Assembly (NCBI RefSeq): GCF_003345525.1
Contig: NZ_QQNH01000001.1
Span: 244,497 to 308,496 of the forward strand
Reading direction: 5' to 3'
DNA length: 64,000 bases
DNA from: Pelagibacterium lacus
GTDB lineage: Bacteria > Pseudomonadota > Alphaproteobacteria > Rhizobiales > Devosiaceae
Shown piece after piece: positions 28,984-39,621 of this stretch. The notes under the pieces were generated by a model. The model searched no databases and was not told the origin of the DNA. It saw only the letters and a list, made by a program, of their open reading frames with translations. The position numbers and the translations under genes were made by a program. How positions within the stretch are numbered: position 1 is the first letter of the stretch; each line of letters opens with the position of its first letter.

Positions 28984-29523
28984 TTAGGAATCGTGAAACG
29001 TATAAGACAGCGTAATCTGACGGATTGTACGCAATTCGGAATTTTCGTCGAGATCGGGATCGACGAAATAGGTCACCGGCATCTCGACGGTGCCATTGGG
29101 CGGAATGACCTGCTCGGTAAAGCAGAAGCACTCGATCTTGTTGAAATAGGCCCCGGTGCTGTCCGGCGTCACGTTGAAGCTCGCCACGGTGCGCAGGGGC
29201 TCGTCGGTGAGGTTGGTCGCCTGGTAGACGATGGTGCTGATCTGGCCGATCGGATTGGTCTCCACCCGGGCCGGCACCACGCGCAGCGGGACGCCGGGCT
29301 CGACATTGGCGTCGAAGCGGACCGCCATCTCGCGCTCGATAACGCCCTTGACGTTATCCTCGGCGACCTGGGGCGTGCCGGCAAATCCGGTCACGCGGCA
29401 AAAGACATCGTACAGTGGCACGGCGGCGAAGGACAGGCCGAGCATGACAAGTGCCACGCCGACCAGCCAGCGCATGGTCTTTTTGTTCGAGCCGTTGCTG
29501 GATGCGTATCCGATCGAGGACAT
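28984..29523 (-). CDS. ctaG: Cytochrome c oxidase assembly protein CtaG (Cox11)
   Basis: A 179-aa copper chaperone that delivers Cu to the CuB site of subunit I. One membrane helix (MRWLVGVALVMLGLSFAAV) is followed by VPLYDVFCRVTGFAGTP, and the copper-binding pair is in IECFCFTEQ. The conserved C-terminal end VPVTYFVDP-like segment is present as MPVTYFVDPDL. It starts 2 bp after coxF. Confidence 0.95.
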   Translation of the reverse strand: MSSIGYASSNGSNKKTMRWLVGVALVMLGLSFAAVPLYDVFCRVTGFAGTPQVAEDNVKGVIEREMAVRFDANVEPGVPLRVVPARVETNPIGQISTIVYQATNLTDEPLRTVASFNVTPDSTGAYFNKIECFCFTEQVIPPNGTVEMPVTYFVDPDLDENSELRTIRQITLSYTFHDS

Positions 29524-29525
29524 GG

Positions 29526-29693
29526 CTAGAGCTCCCTCACAAATGCAGCAGGACCAATCTTGACGACAGTGATCGCGTAGAAGATGACGACCAGAGCGGC
29601 GAGCGCCACGCCAATGGCGATGGAGCGCGTGCGGCGGCGGCGCCGGAACAGCTCCTCCTGCCGTTCGCTTTCGGATTTCTGCACATCGGGCAT
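29526..29693 (-). CDS. coxF: CoxF-like small membrane protein
   Basis: A 55-aa protein with a charged N-terminus ([21 protein letters not shown]) and one hydrophobic helix (SIAIGVALAALVVIFYAITVV). Its place between ctaB and ctaG identifies it as CoxF, a small protein found in this cluster in Rhizobiales; its biochemical role is not established. The start overlaps the ctaB stop by one base, and the stop lies 2 bp before ctaG. Confidence 0.82.
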   Translation of the reverse strand: MPDVQKSESERQEELFRRRRRTRSIAIGVALAALVVIFYAITVVKIGPAAFVREL

Positions 29694-30634
29694 TACAACA
29701 CTCCGAACCATCTGATCAGACCGACATCGGCGAGCAATGCGACAAAGAGCACGAAGAGATAGAACAGGGAATAGGTGAAAAGGACGCGGGCCCGCCGCTT
29801 CATTTCCACGCCCTCGGAGAAGCGCACGCGGAAGGCCAGCACCGCGAACACTGCGCCGAGCGCCGCCGAGGGAACGGCGTAGAACCAGCCGACCAGGCCG
29901 GTGAGCACCGGGCCGAAGGCGGCCAGAACGAGCAGCACCGTATAGACGACGATCTGGTTCTGGGTGGCCCGCTCGCCGGCCACATTGGGCAGCATGGGCA
30001 CGCCCGCCGCCTCGTAATCGCCCTTCTTGTACAGCGCCAGCGCCCAGAAATGGGGCGGTGTCCACAGGAAGATGATGAGAAACAGGATCACCGCGTCCCA
30101 GGAGATGCTGCCGGTGACCGCGACCCAGCCGATCATCGGCGGGAAGGAGCCGGCGGCGCCGCCGATGACGATGTTCTGCGGCGTCGAGCGCTTGAGCCAC
30201 ATCGTATAGATCACGGCGTAAAAGAAGATGGTGAAGGCCAGGAGACCCGCCGCCAGCCAGTTGGTGGCCAGCCCCAGCGTCGCCACGGCGAAGCCGGACA
30301 GCGTGACGCCGAAGCCCAGCGCCTCGCCGCGGGTGATGCGGCCGGCCGGGATCGGGCGGTTGATGGTCCGGCTCATGATGGCGTCGATATCGGCGTCGTA
30401 CCACATGTTGAGCGCGCCCGAGGCCCCGGCCCCGATGGCGATGCACAGGATGGCAACGAAGCCGATCACCGGGTTGATGCCGCCCGGCGCGACCAGCATG
30501 CCGACGAAGCCGGTGAAGACGACGAGCTGCATCACCCTGGGCTTCAAAAGCTCAAGATAGTCCTCGACCCTGCCGCCGGCGGCGGGGGCAGATCCAGCGA
30601 TGTCGTCCGTATAAGCCAAGTGAGGTGGCTCCAT
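29693..30634 (-). CDS. ctaB: Protoheme IX farnesyltransferase
   Basis: Converts heme b to heme o, the first step in heme a synthesis for the aa3 oxidase. At 313 aa it has multiple membrane helices and the prenyltransferase aspartate motif in [15 protein letters not shown], with RPIPAGRI just after. The second conserved region is in [16 protein letters not shown]. It lies 65 bp downstream of ctaD and overlaps coxF by one base. Confidence 0.95.
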   Translation of the reverse strand: MEPPHLAYTDDIAGSAPAAGGRVEDYLELLKPRVMQLVVFTGFVGMLVAPGGINPVIGFVAILCIAIGAGASGALNMWYDADIDAIMSRTINRPIPAGRITRGEALGFGVTLSGFAVATLGLATNWLAAGLLAFTIFFYAVIYTMWLKRSTPQNIVIGGAAGSFPPMIGWVAVTGSISWDAVILFLIIFLWTPPHFWALALYKKGDYEAAGVPMLPNVAGERATQNQIVVYTVLLVLAAFGPVLTGLVGWFYAVPSAALGAVFAVLAFRVRFSEGVEMKRRARVLFTYSLFYLFVLFVALLADVGLIRWFGVL

Positions 30635-30647
30635 TTCCTATAATCGG

Positions 30648-30676
30648 GGCGCAACCCGGGATAACCGGATTGCGCC
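30648..30676 (-). other. Stem-loop in the ctaD-ctaB spacer
   Basis: A 12-bp stem with one mismatch pairs GGCGCAACCCGG (30648-30659) with CCGGATTGCGCC (30665-30676) around a 5-nt loop. No T-run follows on the minus strand, so it is more likely an mRNA processing or stabilising hairpin than a terminator. It could set different levels of ctaD and the downstream assembly genes. Confidence 0.45.
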
Positions 30677-30699
30677 ATCTGTTTGTGAGCCCTTGGCGC

Positions 30700-32382
<1,683 letters not shown>

Positions 32383-33288
32383 CTACTCGGCCGACGCCAC
32401 GAGCGTGGCATTGGCTCCGGCGAGATCGCCTTCGCTTGCTGCTGCCATCCAGGCGTCGAACTGGTCCTGCTCGACCACGCGCACGGCAATCGGCATGAAG
32501 GCGTGATCCTTGCCGCAAAGCTCCGAACACTGGCCATAAAAGATACCGGTTTCGCGAACGTTGAACCAGGTTTCGTTGTTGCGGCTAGTGACGGCGTCGA
32601 CCTTGATGCCGAAGGAGGGGATCGCGAAGGCGTGCAATACGTCGGCGCCGGTGACCAGCACGCGCACGGTGGTGTTGACCGGCACGACCAGTTCGTTATC
32701 GACGGCAAGCAGGCGCGGCTCGTCGGGCTTGTTGGCCTGACGCTGCTCCTCATTGAGCATGACCGAGACAAAATCGACGCCTTCGTCCATGTATTCATAG
32801 CCCCAGTACCACTGGTATCCGGTCGCCTTGATGGTGAGGGTCGGCTCGGGGACCTGCACCTCGCCGCCGAAGATCTGCGACCCGAGATAGGTCCGCTCGC
32901 CGTCGGGGACGATCTCCTGGTCGGCCAGGACGCCGAAGGACGGGATGGCGATGACAAACAGGATCAGCACCGGGAGAAGGGTCCAGACCACCTCGACCAT
33001 GGTGTTGTGGGTCACCTTGGACGGCACCGGGTTGGCGCGCTGGTTGAACATCACGATGACGACGACCAGCAGCACCAGGACCAGGACGACCATGCCGGTG
33101 ATGATCCAGAGCAGCAAATGGTCATGAAATGCCACGATCGAATCCATCATCGGGGTCACCGATTGCTGGAACCCGAGTTGGCCGGGATGGGGTTGCCCCA
33201 CTTCCTGGGCCATCAACATGGCGGGCGATAGACCGGCCAGCAGTGCGGCGAGTGAGGCTATTGCCAGACGGAAAGAAAATCCTGTCAC
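32383..33288 (-). CDS. ctaC: Cytochrome c oxidase subunit II
   Basis: A 301-aa subunit with a signal segment (to about residue 25), two membrane helices and a cupredoxin domain. The CuA site is GQCSELCGKDHAFMP, with both cysteines, the histidine and methionine in place. I set the start at a GTG (33288), because AGGAGAA lies eight bases upstream; earlier in-frame starts add a region that does not look like the protein. It is the first gene of the leftward oxidase cluster, and the 297-bp gap to the divergent IalB-family gene must hold both promoters, though I see no clear consensus. Confidence 0.94.
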   Translation of the reverse strand: MTGFSFRLAIASLAALLAGLSPAMLMAQEVGQPHPGQLGFQQSVTPMMDSIVAFHDHLLLWIITGMVVLVLVLLVVVIVMFNQRANPVPSKVTHNTMVEVVWTLLPVLILFVIAIPSFGVLADQEIVPDGERTYLGSQIFGGEVQVPEPTLTIKATGYQWYWGYEYMDEGVDFVSVMLNEEQRQANKPDEPRLLAVDNELVVPVNTTVRVLVTGADVLHAFAIPSFGIKVDAVTSRNNETWFNVRETGIFYGQCSELCGKDHAFMPIAVRVVEQDQFDAWMAAASEGDLAGANATLVASAE

Positions 33289-33585
33289 CTGGACTTCTCC
33301 TGAACGCGTTTTTGTTGTCTGCCCTTCAGCATGACCGTCCGGCGCAAAAACGCCGAACACTCCCGACTCATGACTGGGGCAATTTTTCTCGGGTCAGCTA
33401 AACCACATCCTTGGGTGCAAGGCAATTGATCTGGGGAACACAATTCATGCGTCAAATTGCGCCATTCACGCCTCATGGTCGCCGCACTCGCGGGTTTGAA
33501 GGCAAGGTCGGCATGCCGATATTGACAAGCCCGCCCCCCTCAACGACACAGTACGACCCTATTGGCCATCGCCGGAGTTCCCCTG

Positions 33586-34083
33586 ATGTTTCGTTCCGCC
33601 GCTACCTTGTTGCTGACTGCCGCCGCCGCGCTCACGGCCGGTTCCGCATGGGCCCAGGGCAATGTGCGATCCGAACACGGCGATTGGCAGATGAGCTGCG
33701 ACACCGTTCCCGGCGCCCTCGACGAGCAATGCGCCCTGATTCAGAACGTCACGGCGGAGGACCAGGCCAATGTCGCGCTCTCGGTCATCGCCCTCAAGAC
33801 GGCTGATCAGGAAGCCCGGCTGCTGCGCGTGCTCGCCCCGCTTGGCGTGCTGCTGCCCAACGGGCTCGGGCTCAATATCGACGGCGAGGATCTGGGGCGC
33901 GTGGCCTTCGTGCGCTGCCTGCCCAATGGGTGCGTCGCCGAAGTGGTGCTCGACGACGGGCTGCTGACGCAGCTTTCCGAGGGCGAGAACGCCATCTTCA
34001 TCATCTTCCGCACCCCCGAAGAGGGGATCGGCATCCCGGTCTCGCTCAACGGCTTTGCCCAGGGCTTTGCCGCCCTGCCCTGA
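33586..34083 (+). CDS. Invasion-associated locus B family protein
   Basis: A 165-aa secreted protein with a signal peptide ending in GSAWA. The mature domain matches the IalB family: EHGDWQMSCDTVPG near the start, a second cysteine in DEQCALI and the pair in VRCLPNGCVAEV. IalB was first described in Bartonella as important for red-cell entry, but homologues are widespread in free-living relatives and their role is unclear. ATG at 33586 follows GGAG by eight bases. It stands alone, divergent from ctaC. Confidence 0.85.
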   Translation: MFRSAATLLLTAAAALTAGSAWAQGNVRSEHGDWQMSCDTVPGALDEQCALIQNVTAEDQANVALSVIALKTADQEARLLRVLAPLGVLLPNGLGLNIDGEDLGRVAFVRCLPNGCVAEVVLDDGLLTQLSEGENAIFIIFRTPEEGIGIPVSLNGFAQGFAALP

Positions 34084-34092
34084 GCGGGCAAT

Positions 34093-34120
34093 AAAAAAGC
34101 CGGACCACAGGGGTCCGGCT
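34093..34120 (-). terminator. Terminator, minus strand, possibly shared
   Basis: A 9-bp stem AGCCGGACC (34098-34106) with GGTCCGGCT (34112-34120) has a run of six T on the minus strand (34098-34093). It would stop transcripts from the DUF1127 gene about 120 nt upstream, and the stem lies 14 bp past the plus-strand IalB-family stop. Confidence 0.8.
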
Positions 34121-34239
34121 CGGGCTAGGAAACAGGGCTGTCAAAGGCAATGGAACCCTGTCCCGTTCGGAAGCTCTTGGATGGCCGTCCCGTCGGCAAA
34201 ACAGGACGACCGAGCTCCGAGACCGGCTTCGGCAAGGGG

Positions 34240-34443
34240 TTACCGAAGCCAAGCCGTGGCGCGCGCATTGCGGCGCTCATTGAGCAGATCGCCCGCGCTG
34301 GCGCCACTGCGCAGCGCTTCGGCGACATCGTAACGGGTCAGCCCCATATCGCTGAGCAGGGTGGCGTCCATCTGCATCATCGCGCGAAGGGTCGAGCGGC
34401 GCATGCCGGCGCCGGAGCGGAACTTGGAAAAGAACGGGGCCAT
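34240..34443 (-). CDS. DUF1127 small protein
   Basis: A 67-aa basic protein. The C-terminal DUF1127 motif is LLSDMGLTRYDVAEALRSG, close to the family consensus of a leucine-rich helix and a conserved LTR. DUF1127 proteins occur in multiple small copies in Rhizobiales; some bind RNA or affect phosphate and stress responses. ATG at 34443 follows GGAGA; longer in-frame starts lack a site. Its stop codon lies in the loop of a small hairpin GGCTTCGG/CCGAAGCC (34225-34250). Confidence 0.82.
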   Translation of the reverse strand: MAPFFSKFRSGAGMRRSTLRAMMQMDATLLSDMGLTRYDVAEALRSGASAGDLLNERRNARATAWLR

Positions 34444-34465
34444 GACGGTCTCCACTAGCCCATTC

Positions 34466-34486
34466 ACTCTACCGTCTAAGTAGAGT
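34466..34486. promoter_or_regulatory. Dyad in the DUF1127 leader
   Basis: A perfect 7-bp inverted repeat, ACTCTAC (34466-34472) and GTAGAGT (34480-34486), with a 7-nt spacer, lies 23 bp before the DUF1127 start and about 110 bp before the divergent LysR gene. It could be an operator or a leader hairpin; no regulator is identified. Confidence 0.35.
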
Positions 34487-34594
34487 TTAGCGGGTGACAG
34501 GTTTGCGGTACGATTTGCAGATAGGCCCTTGCCCGGCATTATTCAAGCAAATAGATTTCATCCGATCGATCAAGATTTGTGATGGAGAGCCGGC

Positions 34595-35494
34595 GTGGCC
34601 AGCCCCCTCGATCTGGACCAGTTGCAGACCTTCTGCGCGATTGCCGATTGCGGCAGTTTCACAGAGGCAGCGCGGCGTGTGTACAAGACGCAATCGGCCG
34701 TCTCCATGCAGATCAAGCGGCTCGAGGAAAGGCTGGGGCAGCCGCTTTTCCTCCGCGACGGGCGGCGCGTGACCCTCACGCGGGAAGGAGAAGCGCTCTA
34801 TGGCCGGGCGCGGCGCATGCTCAAGGTCAATGCAGAGATCATCGACATGTTCTCCCAGGGCGACCTGGCCGGCAATATCCGCTTCGGGGTGCCGGACGAT
34901 TATGCGGTGAAGCTGCTGCCGGTGATCCTCTCCAGCTTCCAGCGCACCCATCCGCGCATCACCGTCGACGTGCGCTGCCAGCCCTCCGAGGAGTTGCTGA
35001 CCGGCATGCGCCAGGGGCGCTACGACATCATCGTCTTCACCCAGGGCACGATGCACGAGTTCGGCGAACTGTTCCGCACCGAGAAGATGCATTGGGTGGC
35101 GAGCCATGGCGGGCGAGCGCTGGGCAGCGATCCCCTGCCGCTCGCCTGCGGGCCCAATTTCTGCATCTGGCGCGCCGACGCCATCGAGGCCCTGAGCCGG
35201 CGCAACCGCGATTTCCGCATCGCCTATACCTCATCCAATGCCATGGCGATCACCAGCGCCGTGCTCTCGGACCTCGCCATCGGCTTCCTGCCCGAAAGCG
35301 CGTTGCAGCCCGGCATGCGGGTGGTGGGCGAGGAACAGGACCTGCCGCGCCTGCAGGATGCGCAGATCGCGCTGCTGCGCGCCTCGCATGCCTATGGCGG
35401 CATTTACGACGCGCTGGCCACCCATATCGTCGAATCGATGGGCAACCTGCCCGGCCCGCAGGAAAGCCGCCAGCCAGAGACCGCCGCCGAATAG
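34595..35494 (+). CDS. LysR family transcriptional regulator
   Basis: A 299-aa regulator with an N-terminal winged helix (LDLDQLQTFCAIADCGSFTE, then SAVSMQIKRLEERLG as the recognition helix) and a C-terminal periplasmic-binding-like effector domain starting near residue 90 (GNIRFGVPDDYAVKLLP). It resembles the LrhA/HexA subgroup, which in enterobacteria controls motility and surface traits; that is inference. The start is a GTG with GGAGAG upstream. It is divergent from the DUF1127 gene, and the ABC exporter genes follow. Confidence 0.9.
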   Translation: MASPLDLDQLQTFCAIADCGSFTEAARRVYKTQSAVSMQIKRLEERLGQPLFLRDGRRVTLTREGEALYGRARRMLKVNAEIIDMFSQGDLAGNIRFGVPDDYAVKLLPVILSSFQRTHPRITVDVRCQPSEELLTGMRQGRYDIIVFTQGTMHEFGELFRTEKMHWVASHGGRALGSDPLPLACGPNFCIWRADAIEALSRRNRDFRIAYTSSNAMAITSAVLSDLAIGFLPESALQPGMRVVGEEQDLPRLQDAQIALLRASHAYGGIYDALATHIVESMGNLPGPQESRQPETAAE

Positions 35495-35552
35495 CCTCAA
35501 ATCAGAGCTTCGGTCACCGACCGGACGCCTCTTTCCCCCAAAAATTAGACAG

Positions 35553-36548
35553 ATGAGCGAGCCAGTGAACACGGAACGCGATATTCCCGAAATCATGATC
35601 GAGGCCAAGGGCCTCAAGCGGACCTACAAGACCAAGAAGGCGGAGATCGAAGCGGTGCGCGGCGTCGACCTTCTGGTGCGGCGCGGCGAGATCGTGGGCT
35701 TTCTCGGACCGAATGGCGCGGGCAAGACCACGACGCTGAAAATGCTATGCACGCTGCTGGCCCCGACCGACGGCAATGGCATGGTGGCGGGATGCGACCT
35801 GCGCAGCGATTCCGAAGGGGTGCGCCGGCGGATCGGCTATGTCTCGCAATCGGGCAGCACGCTGGGGGAAGCCCTGGCCGGCAACGAGATCGTCGACCAT
35901 GCGCGGCTCTACGGCATCGACACCAGAACCGCCATCGCCCGAGGCAAGGCGCTGCTTTCGGCGCTCGACCTCGACGGCATATGGGAGCGCAAATGCAATG
36001 CGCTCTCGGGCGGCCAGCGGCGGCGGCTCGATATCGTGATGGGGCTGATCAACGAACCCATGCTGGTGTTTCTCGACGAACCCTCGACCGGGCTCGACCC
36101 GCAGAGCCGCGCCAATCTCTGGGGGCATATCCGGCGGCTGCGCGACGAGATGGGGACGACGGTGTTCATCACCACCCATTACATGGACGAGGCCGACCAG
36201 CTCTGCGACCGCATCCTCGTCATGGACCATGGGGAGATCGTCGCCGAGGGCACGCAGGCCGAGCTCAAGAAGCGGATTTCCGGCGATGCGGTGAGCTTCA
36301 CCGTCGCCGATACGGGTCGGCTGGAGGAAGCGTCGGCGCTGGCCGCGGCGATGGAGGGGGCGGACCCCCCGATCACCGAAGGCGGGACCGTCAACCTGCA
36401 CGTGCCGGACGGCGGCTCGGCGCTGCCGAAATTGCTGCGCGATCTCGACCGGGCCGGGATCGAGATCATCGGCGTCGAGGTGAAAAAGCCTACCCTCGAC
36501 GATGTCTTCCTGACCCTGACCGGCCGCTCGCTGCGCGAAACGGCGTAA
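35553..36548 (+). CDS. ABC transporter ATP-binding protein (DrrA/CcmA type)
   Basis: A 331-aa nucleotide-binding subunit. Walker A is GPNGAGKTTT, the signature motif is LSGGQRRRLDIV, Walker B is MLVFLDEPSTGLDPQ, and the switch histidine is in VFITTHYMDEADQL. The C-terminal extension (about residues 240-331, VKKPTLDDVFLTLTGR) is the DrrA-type domain that regulates dimer closure in ABC-2 exporters. The frame runs open upstream into the LysR gene, but the ATG at 35553 is the first that gives the family start. It pairs with the permease 2 bp downstream. Confidence 0.93.
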   Translation: MSEPVNTERDIPEIMIEAKGLKRTYKTKKAEIEAVRGVDLLVRRGEIVGFLGPNGAGKTTTLKMLCTLLAPTDGNGMVAGCDLRSDSEGVRRRIGYVSQSGSTLGEALAGNEIVDHARLYGIDTRTAIARGKALLSALDLDGIWERKCNALSGGQRRRLDIVMGLINEPMLVFLDEPSTGLDPQSRANLWGHIRRLRDEMGTTVFITTHYMDEADQLCDRILVMDHGEIVAEGTQAELKKRISGDAVSFTVADTGRLEEASALAAAMEGADPPITEGGTVNLHVPDGGSALPKLLRDLDRAGIEIIGVEVKKPTLDDVFLTLTGRSLRETA

Positions 36549-36550
36549 GG

Positions 36551-37321
36551 ATGTCCACCATGCGTTTTCTGAGAGAAACCTTCGTCGTCTTTCACCGGCA
36601 ATTGCGGCTGTCGCTGGCCAATCCGACCTGGATGATCATCTCGATCCTGCAGCCGATCCTCTATCTCACCCTGTTCGGCCCGCTCTTGCAGCAGGTGGCG
36701 CTGACGCCGGGCTTTCCGCAAGGGGATTCCTGGTCGGTCTTCGTTCCCGGCCTGCTGGTGCAACTGGGCATTTTCGGTTCCGCCTTTGTCGGCTTCGCCA
36801 TCATTGCCGAATGGCGGTCGGGGGTGATCGACCGCATGCTGGTGACCCCGGCCAGCCGCTGGGCACTGATCGGCGGACGGGTGCTGCACGACATGCTGCT
36901 GGTCATGGTGCAGGGAGCGATCCTCGTCGCCGCGGCGATGCTGATGGGATTGCGGGCTCCCTTCGCCGTCATCGTCATCGGGCTCGTGCTGGTGGGGCTG
37001 CTGGGGGCGGCGTTCTCCGCCCTCTCCTATGGGGCGGCGCTGTCGCTCAAGAGCGAGAATGCCTTTGCCCCGCTCACCAATATGTTCGCGCTGCCGATCC
37101 TGCTGCTTTCGGGCATTCTGCTCCCCATGAGCCTCGCTCCGGCCTGGCTGCAGATCGCCTCCGATTTCAACCCGATCAAGCATGTGGTCGAAGGATTGCG
37201 GGCCGTCTATCGGGGCGAGATCCTCGCCCCGGAAACCCTTCTGGGCTTTGCGATCGCCATCGCCTTCGTGGTCCTGGGTGCCTGGATCGGCGCGGCGGTG
37301 TTCAGGGCGCAGACGAAATAG
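36551..37321 (+). CDS. ABC-2 type transporter permease
   Basis: A 256-aa integral membrane protein with six hydrophobic segments. The N-terminal RETFVVFHRQLRLSLANPTW is a cytoplasmic elbow helix, and SDFNPIKHVVEGLRAVY is the ABC-2 signature near the C-terminus. With the ATPase upstream it forms an exporter of the DrrAB type. The cargo cannot be deduced; drugs or lipids are typical for this family. It ends 11 bp before the convergent gshA stop. Confidence 0.92.
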   Translation: MSTMRFLRETFVVFHRQLRLSLANPTWMIISILQPILYLTLFGPLLQQVALTPGFPQGDSWSVFVPGLLVQLGIFGSAFVGFAIIAEWRSGVIDRMLVTPASRWALIGGRVLHDMLLVMVQGAILVAAAMLMGLRAPFAVIVIGLVLVGLLGAAFSALSYGAALSLKSENAFAPLTNMFALPILLLSGILLPMSLAPAWLQIASDFNPIKHVVEGLRAVYRGEILAPETLLGFAIAIAFVVLGAWIGAAVFRAQTK

Positions 37322-37332
37322 CCTCGCGCGGC

Positions 37333-38709
37333 TCAGGCCGCGCGCGCCATGCCGCAATCGGAAAACACCCGGCTGATATCGCCCTTCCATTCACCGTGAT
37401 AAAGGTCGAGCAGGCGCTCGGCCGGGGTTTTGCCGGTTTCGAGCGTATGGTCGAGGGGCCTGAGGAACACGGCCTCGTCCGCCCCTTCCCAATTGAGCCG
37501 GTTGCGGGCCTTGAGGCCGGAGCGGGCGATGGCCACCGCCTCGCGGGCGATCTCAAACAGCGTTCCCGACCGGAACGGGGTGTTGAGAGCGAGGCGCGGG
37601 ACGTCATCGCGCAGGGCCTGGCGCTCCTCCGCCGTCCAATCCTTGACAAGCTCCCAGGCCGCGTCGAGCGCGGCGTCGTCATAGAGAAGGCCCACCCAGA
37701 AGGCGGGAAGCGCGCAGATGCCGGCCCAGGGCGCGCCATCGGCGCCGCGCATTTCGAGAAACTGCTTCATGCGCACTTCGGGAAACAGCGTCGAGAGGTG
37801 ATCCTCCCAATCCTTGACCGTGGGCTTTTCCCCCGGGCGCTGCGGCAGCTTGCCGTTAAGGAAGGCGCGGAAGCTCTCGCCGGCGCAGTCGATATAGCGA
37901 CCGTCGCGGATGATGAAATACATCGGCACGTCGAGGGCATAATCGACATAGCGCTCGAAGCCCATGCCGTCCTCGAAGGCGAAGGGCAGCATGCCGGTGC
38001 GATCAGCGTCGGTATGCAGCCAGATATTGGAGCGGAAGGAGAGGAAACCGTTGGGCTTGCCGTCGAGGAAAGGCGAATTGGCAAACAGCGCCGTGGCGAC
38101 GGGCTGGAGGGCCAGGCTCACCCGCAGCTTCTTGACCATGTCGGCTTCCGACGCGAAATCGAGATTGACCTGCACCGTCGCCGAGCGGAACATCATCGAG
38201 GTCCCGAGGGCGCCGACCTTTTCCATATAGGGCTTCATGATGCCGTAGCGCGATTTCGGCATAACCGGAATCTCGTCGAGCGACCAGGTGGGAATGGTGC
38301 CGATGCCGAGGAAATCGATGCCCATGGGCTCGGTGAACTTGCGCAGCAGCTTGAGGTGGTCGTTGGCTTCCGAGCAGGTCTGGTGGATGGTTTCCAGCGG
38401 CGCGCCCGACAGCTCGAACTGGCCGCCCGGCTCCAGCGAGATCGCTCCCCCGCCCACGGGGTCGTTGAGCCCGATCACCGTCTCGCCGTCATAGCTGGGC
38501 GTCCAGGCGGTTTCGCGCCGCACCATGTCGAGCAGCGCCCCGATACCGTTCTCGCCCTCATAGGGAACGGGACGGAATCCATCCCGGTAGAAGGTGAACT
38601 TCTCGTGCTCGGTGCCGATGCGCCAGGCGTCGCGGGGTTTGCAGCCACGCGACAGAGCCTCGACGAGTTGGGTGCGCGATTCGATGATGGGCGAGGGCTT
38701 TTCAGCCAT
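37333..38709 (-). CDS. gshA: Glutamate-cysteine ligase
   Basis: First enzyme of glutathione synthesis, 458 aa. It is of the plant/alphaproteobacterial type: the N-terminus RIGTEHEKFTF, then ISLEPGGQFELSG, which positions the ATP-site residues, and ATVQVNLDF in the core. The length matches this class and not the shorter enterobacterial enzyme. rsmE lies 97 bp upstream on the same strand, with an A/T-rich palindrome between them. Glutathione would also serve the peroxiredoxin near 19 kb. Confidence 0.94.
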   Translation of the reverse strand: MAEKPSPIIESRTQLVEALSRGCKPRDAWRIGTEHEKFTFYRDGFRPVPYEGENGIGALLDMVRRETAWTPSYDGETVIGLNDPVGGGAISLEPGGQFELSGAPLETIHQTCSEANDHLKLLRKFTEPMGIDFLGIGTIPTWSLDEIPVMPKSRYGIMKPYMEKVGALGTSMMFRSATVQVNLDFASEADMVKKLRVSLALQPVATALFANSPFLDGKPNGFLSFRSNIWLHTDADRTGMLPFAFEDGMGFERYVDYALDVPMYFIIRDGRYIDCAGESFRAFLNGKLPQRPGEKPTVKDWEDHLSTLFPEVRMKQFLEMRGADGAPWAGICALPAFWVGLLYDDAALDAAWELVKDWTAEERQALRDDVPRLALNTPFRSGTLFEIAREAVAIARSGLKARNRLNWEGADEAVFLRPLDHTLETGKTPAERLLDLYHGEWKGDISRVFSDCGMARAA

Positions 38710-38780
38710 GAGTACCTCGAGCTATGCGGTCGGCGACCGGAGTCGCGACAATACAAGGCGCGGTTCCGAGATCAATACTG

Positions 38781-38802
38781 TTTATCGTCATCTTACGATA
38801 AA
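38781..38802. promoter_or_regulatory. A/T-rich palindrome between rsmE and gshA
   Basis: A perfect 8-bp inverted repeat, TTTATCGT (38781-38788) and ACGATAAA (38795-38802), with a 6-nt spacer, stands out in this GC-rich DNA. It lies 72 bp before gshA and 4 bp after the rsmE stop. It could be an operator for gshA or a weak rsmE 3' hairpin; no T-run is present. Confidence 0.4.
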
Positions 38803-38806
38803 ACTG

Positions 38807-39547
38807 CTACCAGTCGCCCGCTACGGCCTGGATGAGGGCCAGCGCCGCCACCGCGGCCGTATCGGCCCGCAGGATGCGCGGGCCCAGGCTGATCGGGACG
38901 ACAAAATCGGCGGCGAGCAGGGCGGCGCGCTCCTCGTCGGCGAACCCGCCCTCCGGACCGATCAGCAGGCCGAGCCGCCGGCCCTCCAGCTCGGCGAGCG
39001 AATCGATGGGCGAAGAGGAGGCGGCGCTTTCGTCGCCGAAGACCAGCATGCGGTCGCCATGGGCGGCGGGCCAGCTCTCGAGCAGTGCGTCAAAGCCGAT
39101 GCGCGGCGCGATGACCGGCACGCTCAGCACCTCGCACTGCTGCGCCGCCTCGATGGCGTGGGCCTCGAGCTTGTCGGGGTTGGGGCGCGGATTCTGCACA
39201 TAGCGGGTGATGACCGGCTGGATGATGCCGGCGCCCATCTCGGTCGCCTTCTGGATCTGGTAGTCCAGCCGCTTGATGGGCGCAAAACCGAACCAGAGGT
39301 CGTTGGGCTCGGTCTGGGGTGCGGATTGCTCGACGAGCTTCAGCGTCGCCAGCTTTTTCCCCGCCTCCGCGATCTCGCACAGGAAGGCGCCGTCGCGGCC
39401 GTTGAAGACGACGCATCGGTCCCCTGCCCCGCGCCGCAGTACGTTGACCAGATGGTTGGTCTGGTCCTTGTCGAGGGCGATCTCCATGCCGGTGTGCATG
39501 GGCTGGTCGAGATAAAGACGCGGCAGGTGCTTGTGGGTTCGGGGCAT
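38807..39547 (-). CDS. rsmE: 16S rRNA m3U1498 methyltransferase
   Basis: A 246-aa SPOUT-class methyltransferase that modifies U1498 of 16S rRNA. The N-terminal PUA-like domain begins MPRTHKHLPRLYLDQ and has HLVNVLRRGAGD. The C-terminal knot carries LLIGPEGGFADEER and ISLGPRILRADTAAVAAL, both SAM-site signatures. I chose the ATG at 39547 since the next upstream in-frame codon adds an atypical extension. The gene is divergent from ubiA. Confidence 0.94.
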   Translation of the reverse strand: MPRTHKHLPRLYLDQPMHTGMEIALDKDQTNHLVNVLRRGAGDRCVVFNGRDGAFLCEIAEAGKKLATLKLVEQSAPQTEPNDLWFGFAPIKRLDYQIQKATEMGAGIIQPVITRYVQNPRPNPDKLEAHAIEAAQQCEVLSVPVIAPRIGFDALLESWPAAHGDRMLVFGDESAASSSPIDSLAELEGRRLGLLIGPEGGFADEERAALLAADFVVPISLGPRILRADTAAVAALALIQAVAGDW

Positions 39548-39621
39548 TGCGGCTGTTGACTTGAAGCGTTTGAACGTTAGACCCTTTTGGCAGACAATCA
39601 TCCGTCGAAAAAGGCCCCTTC

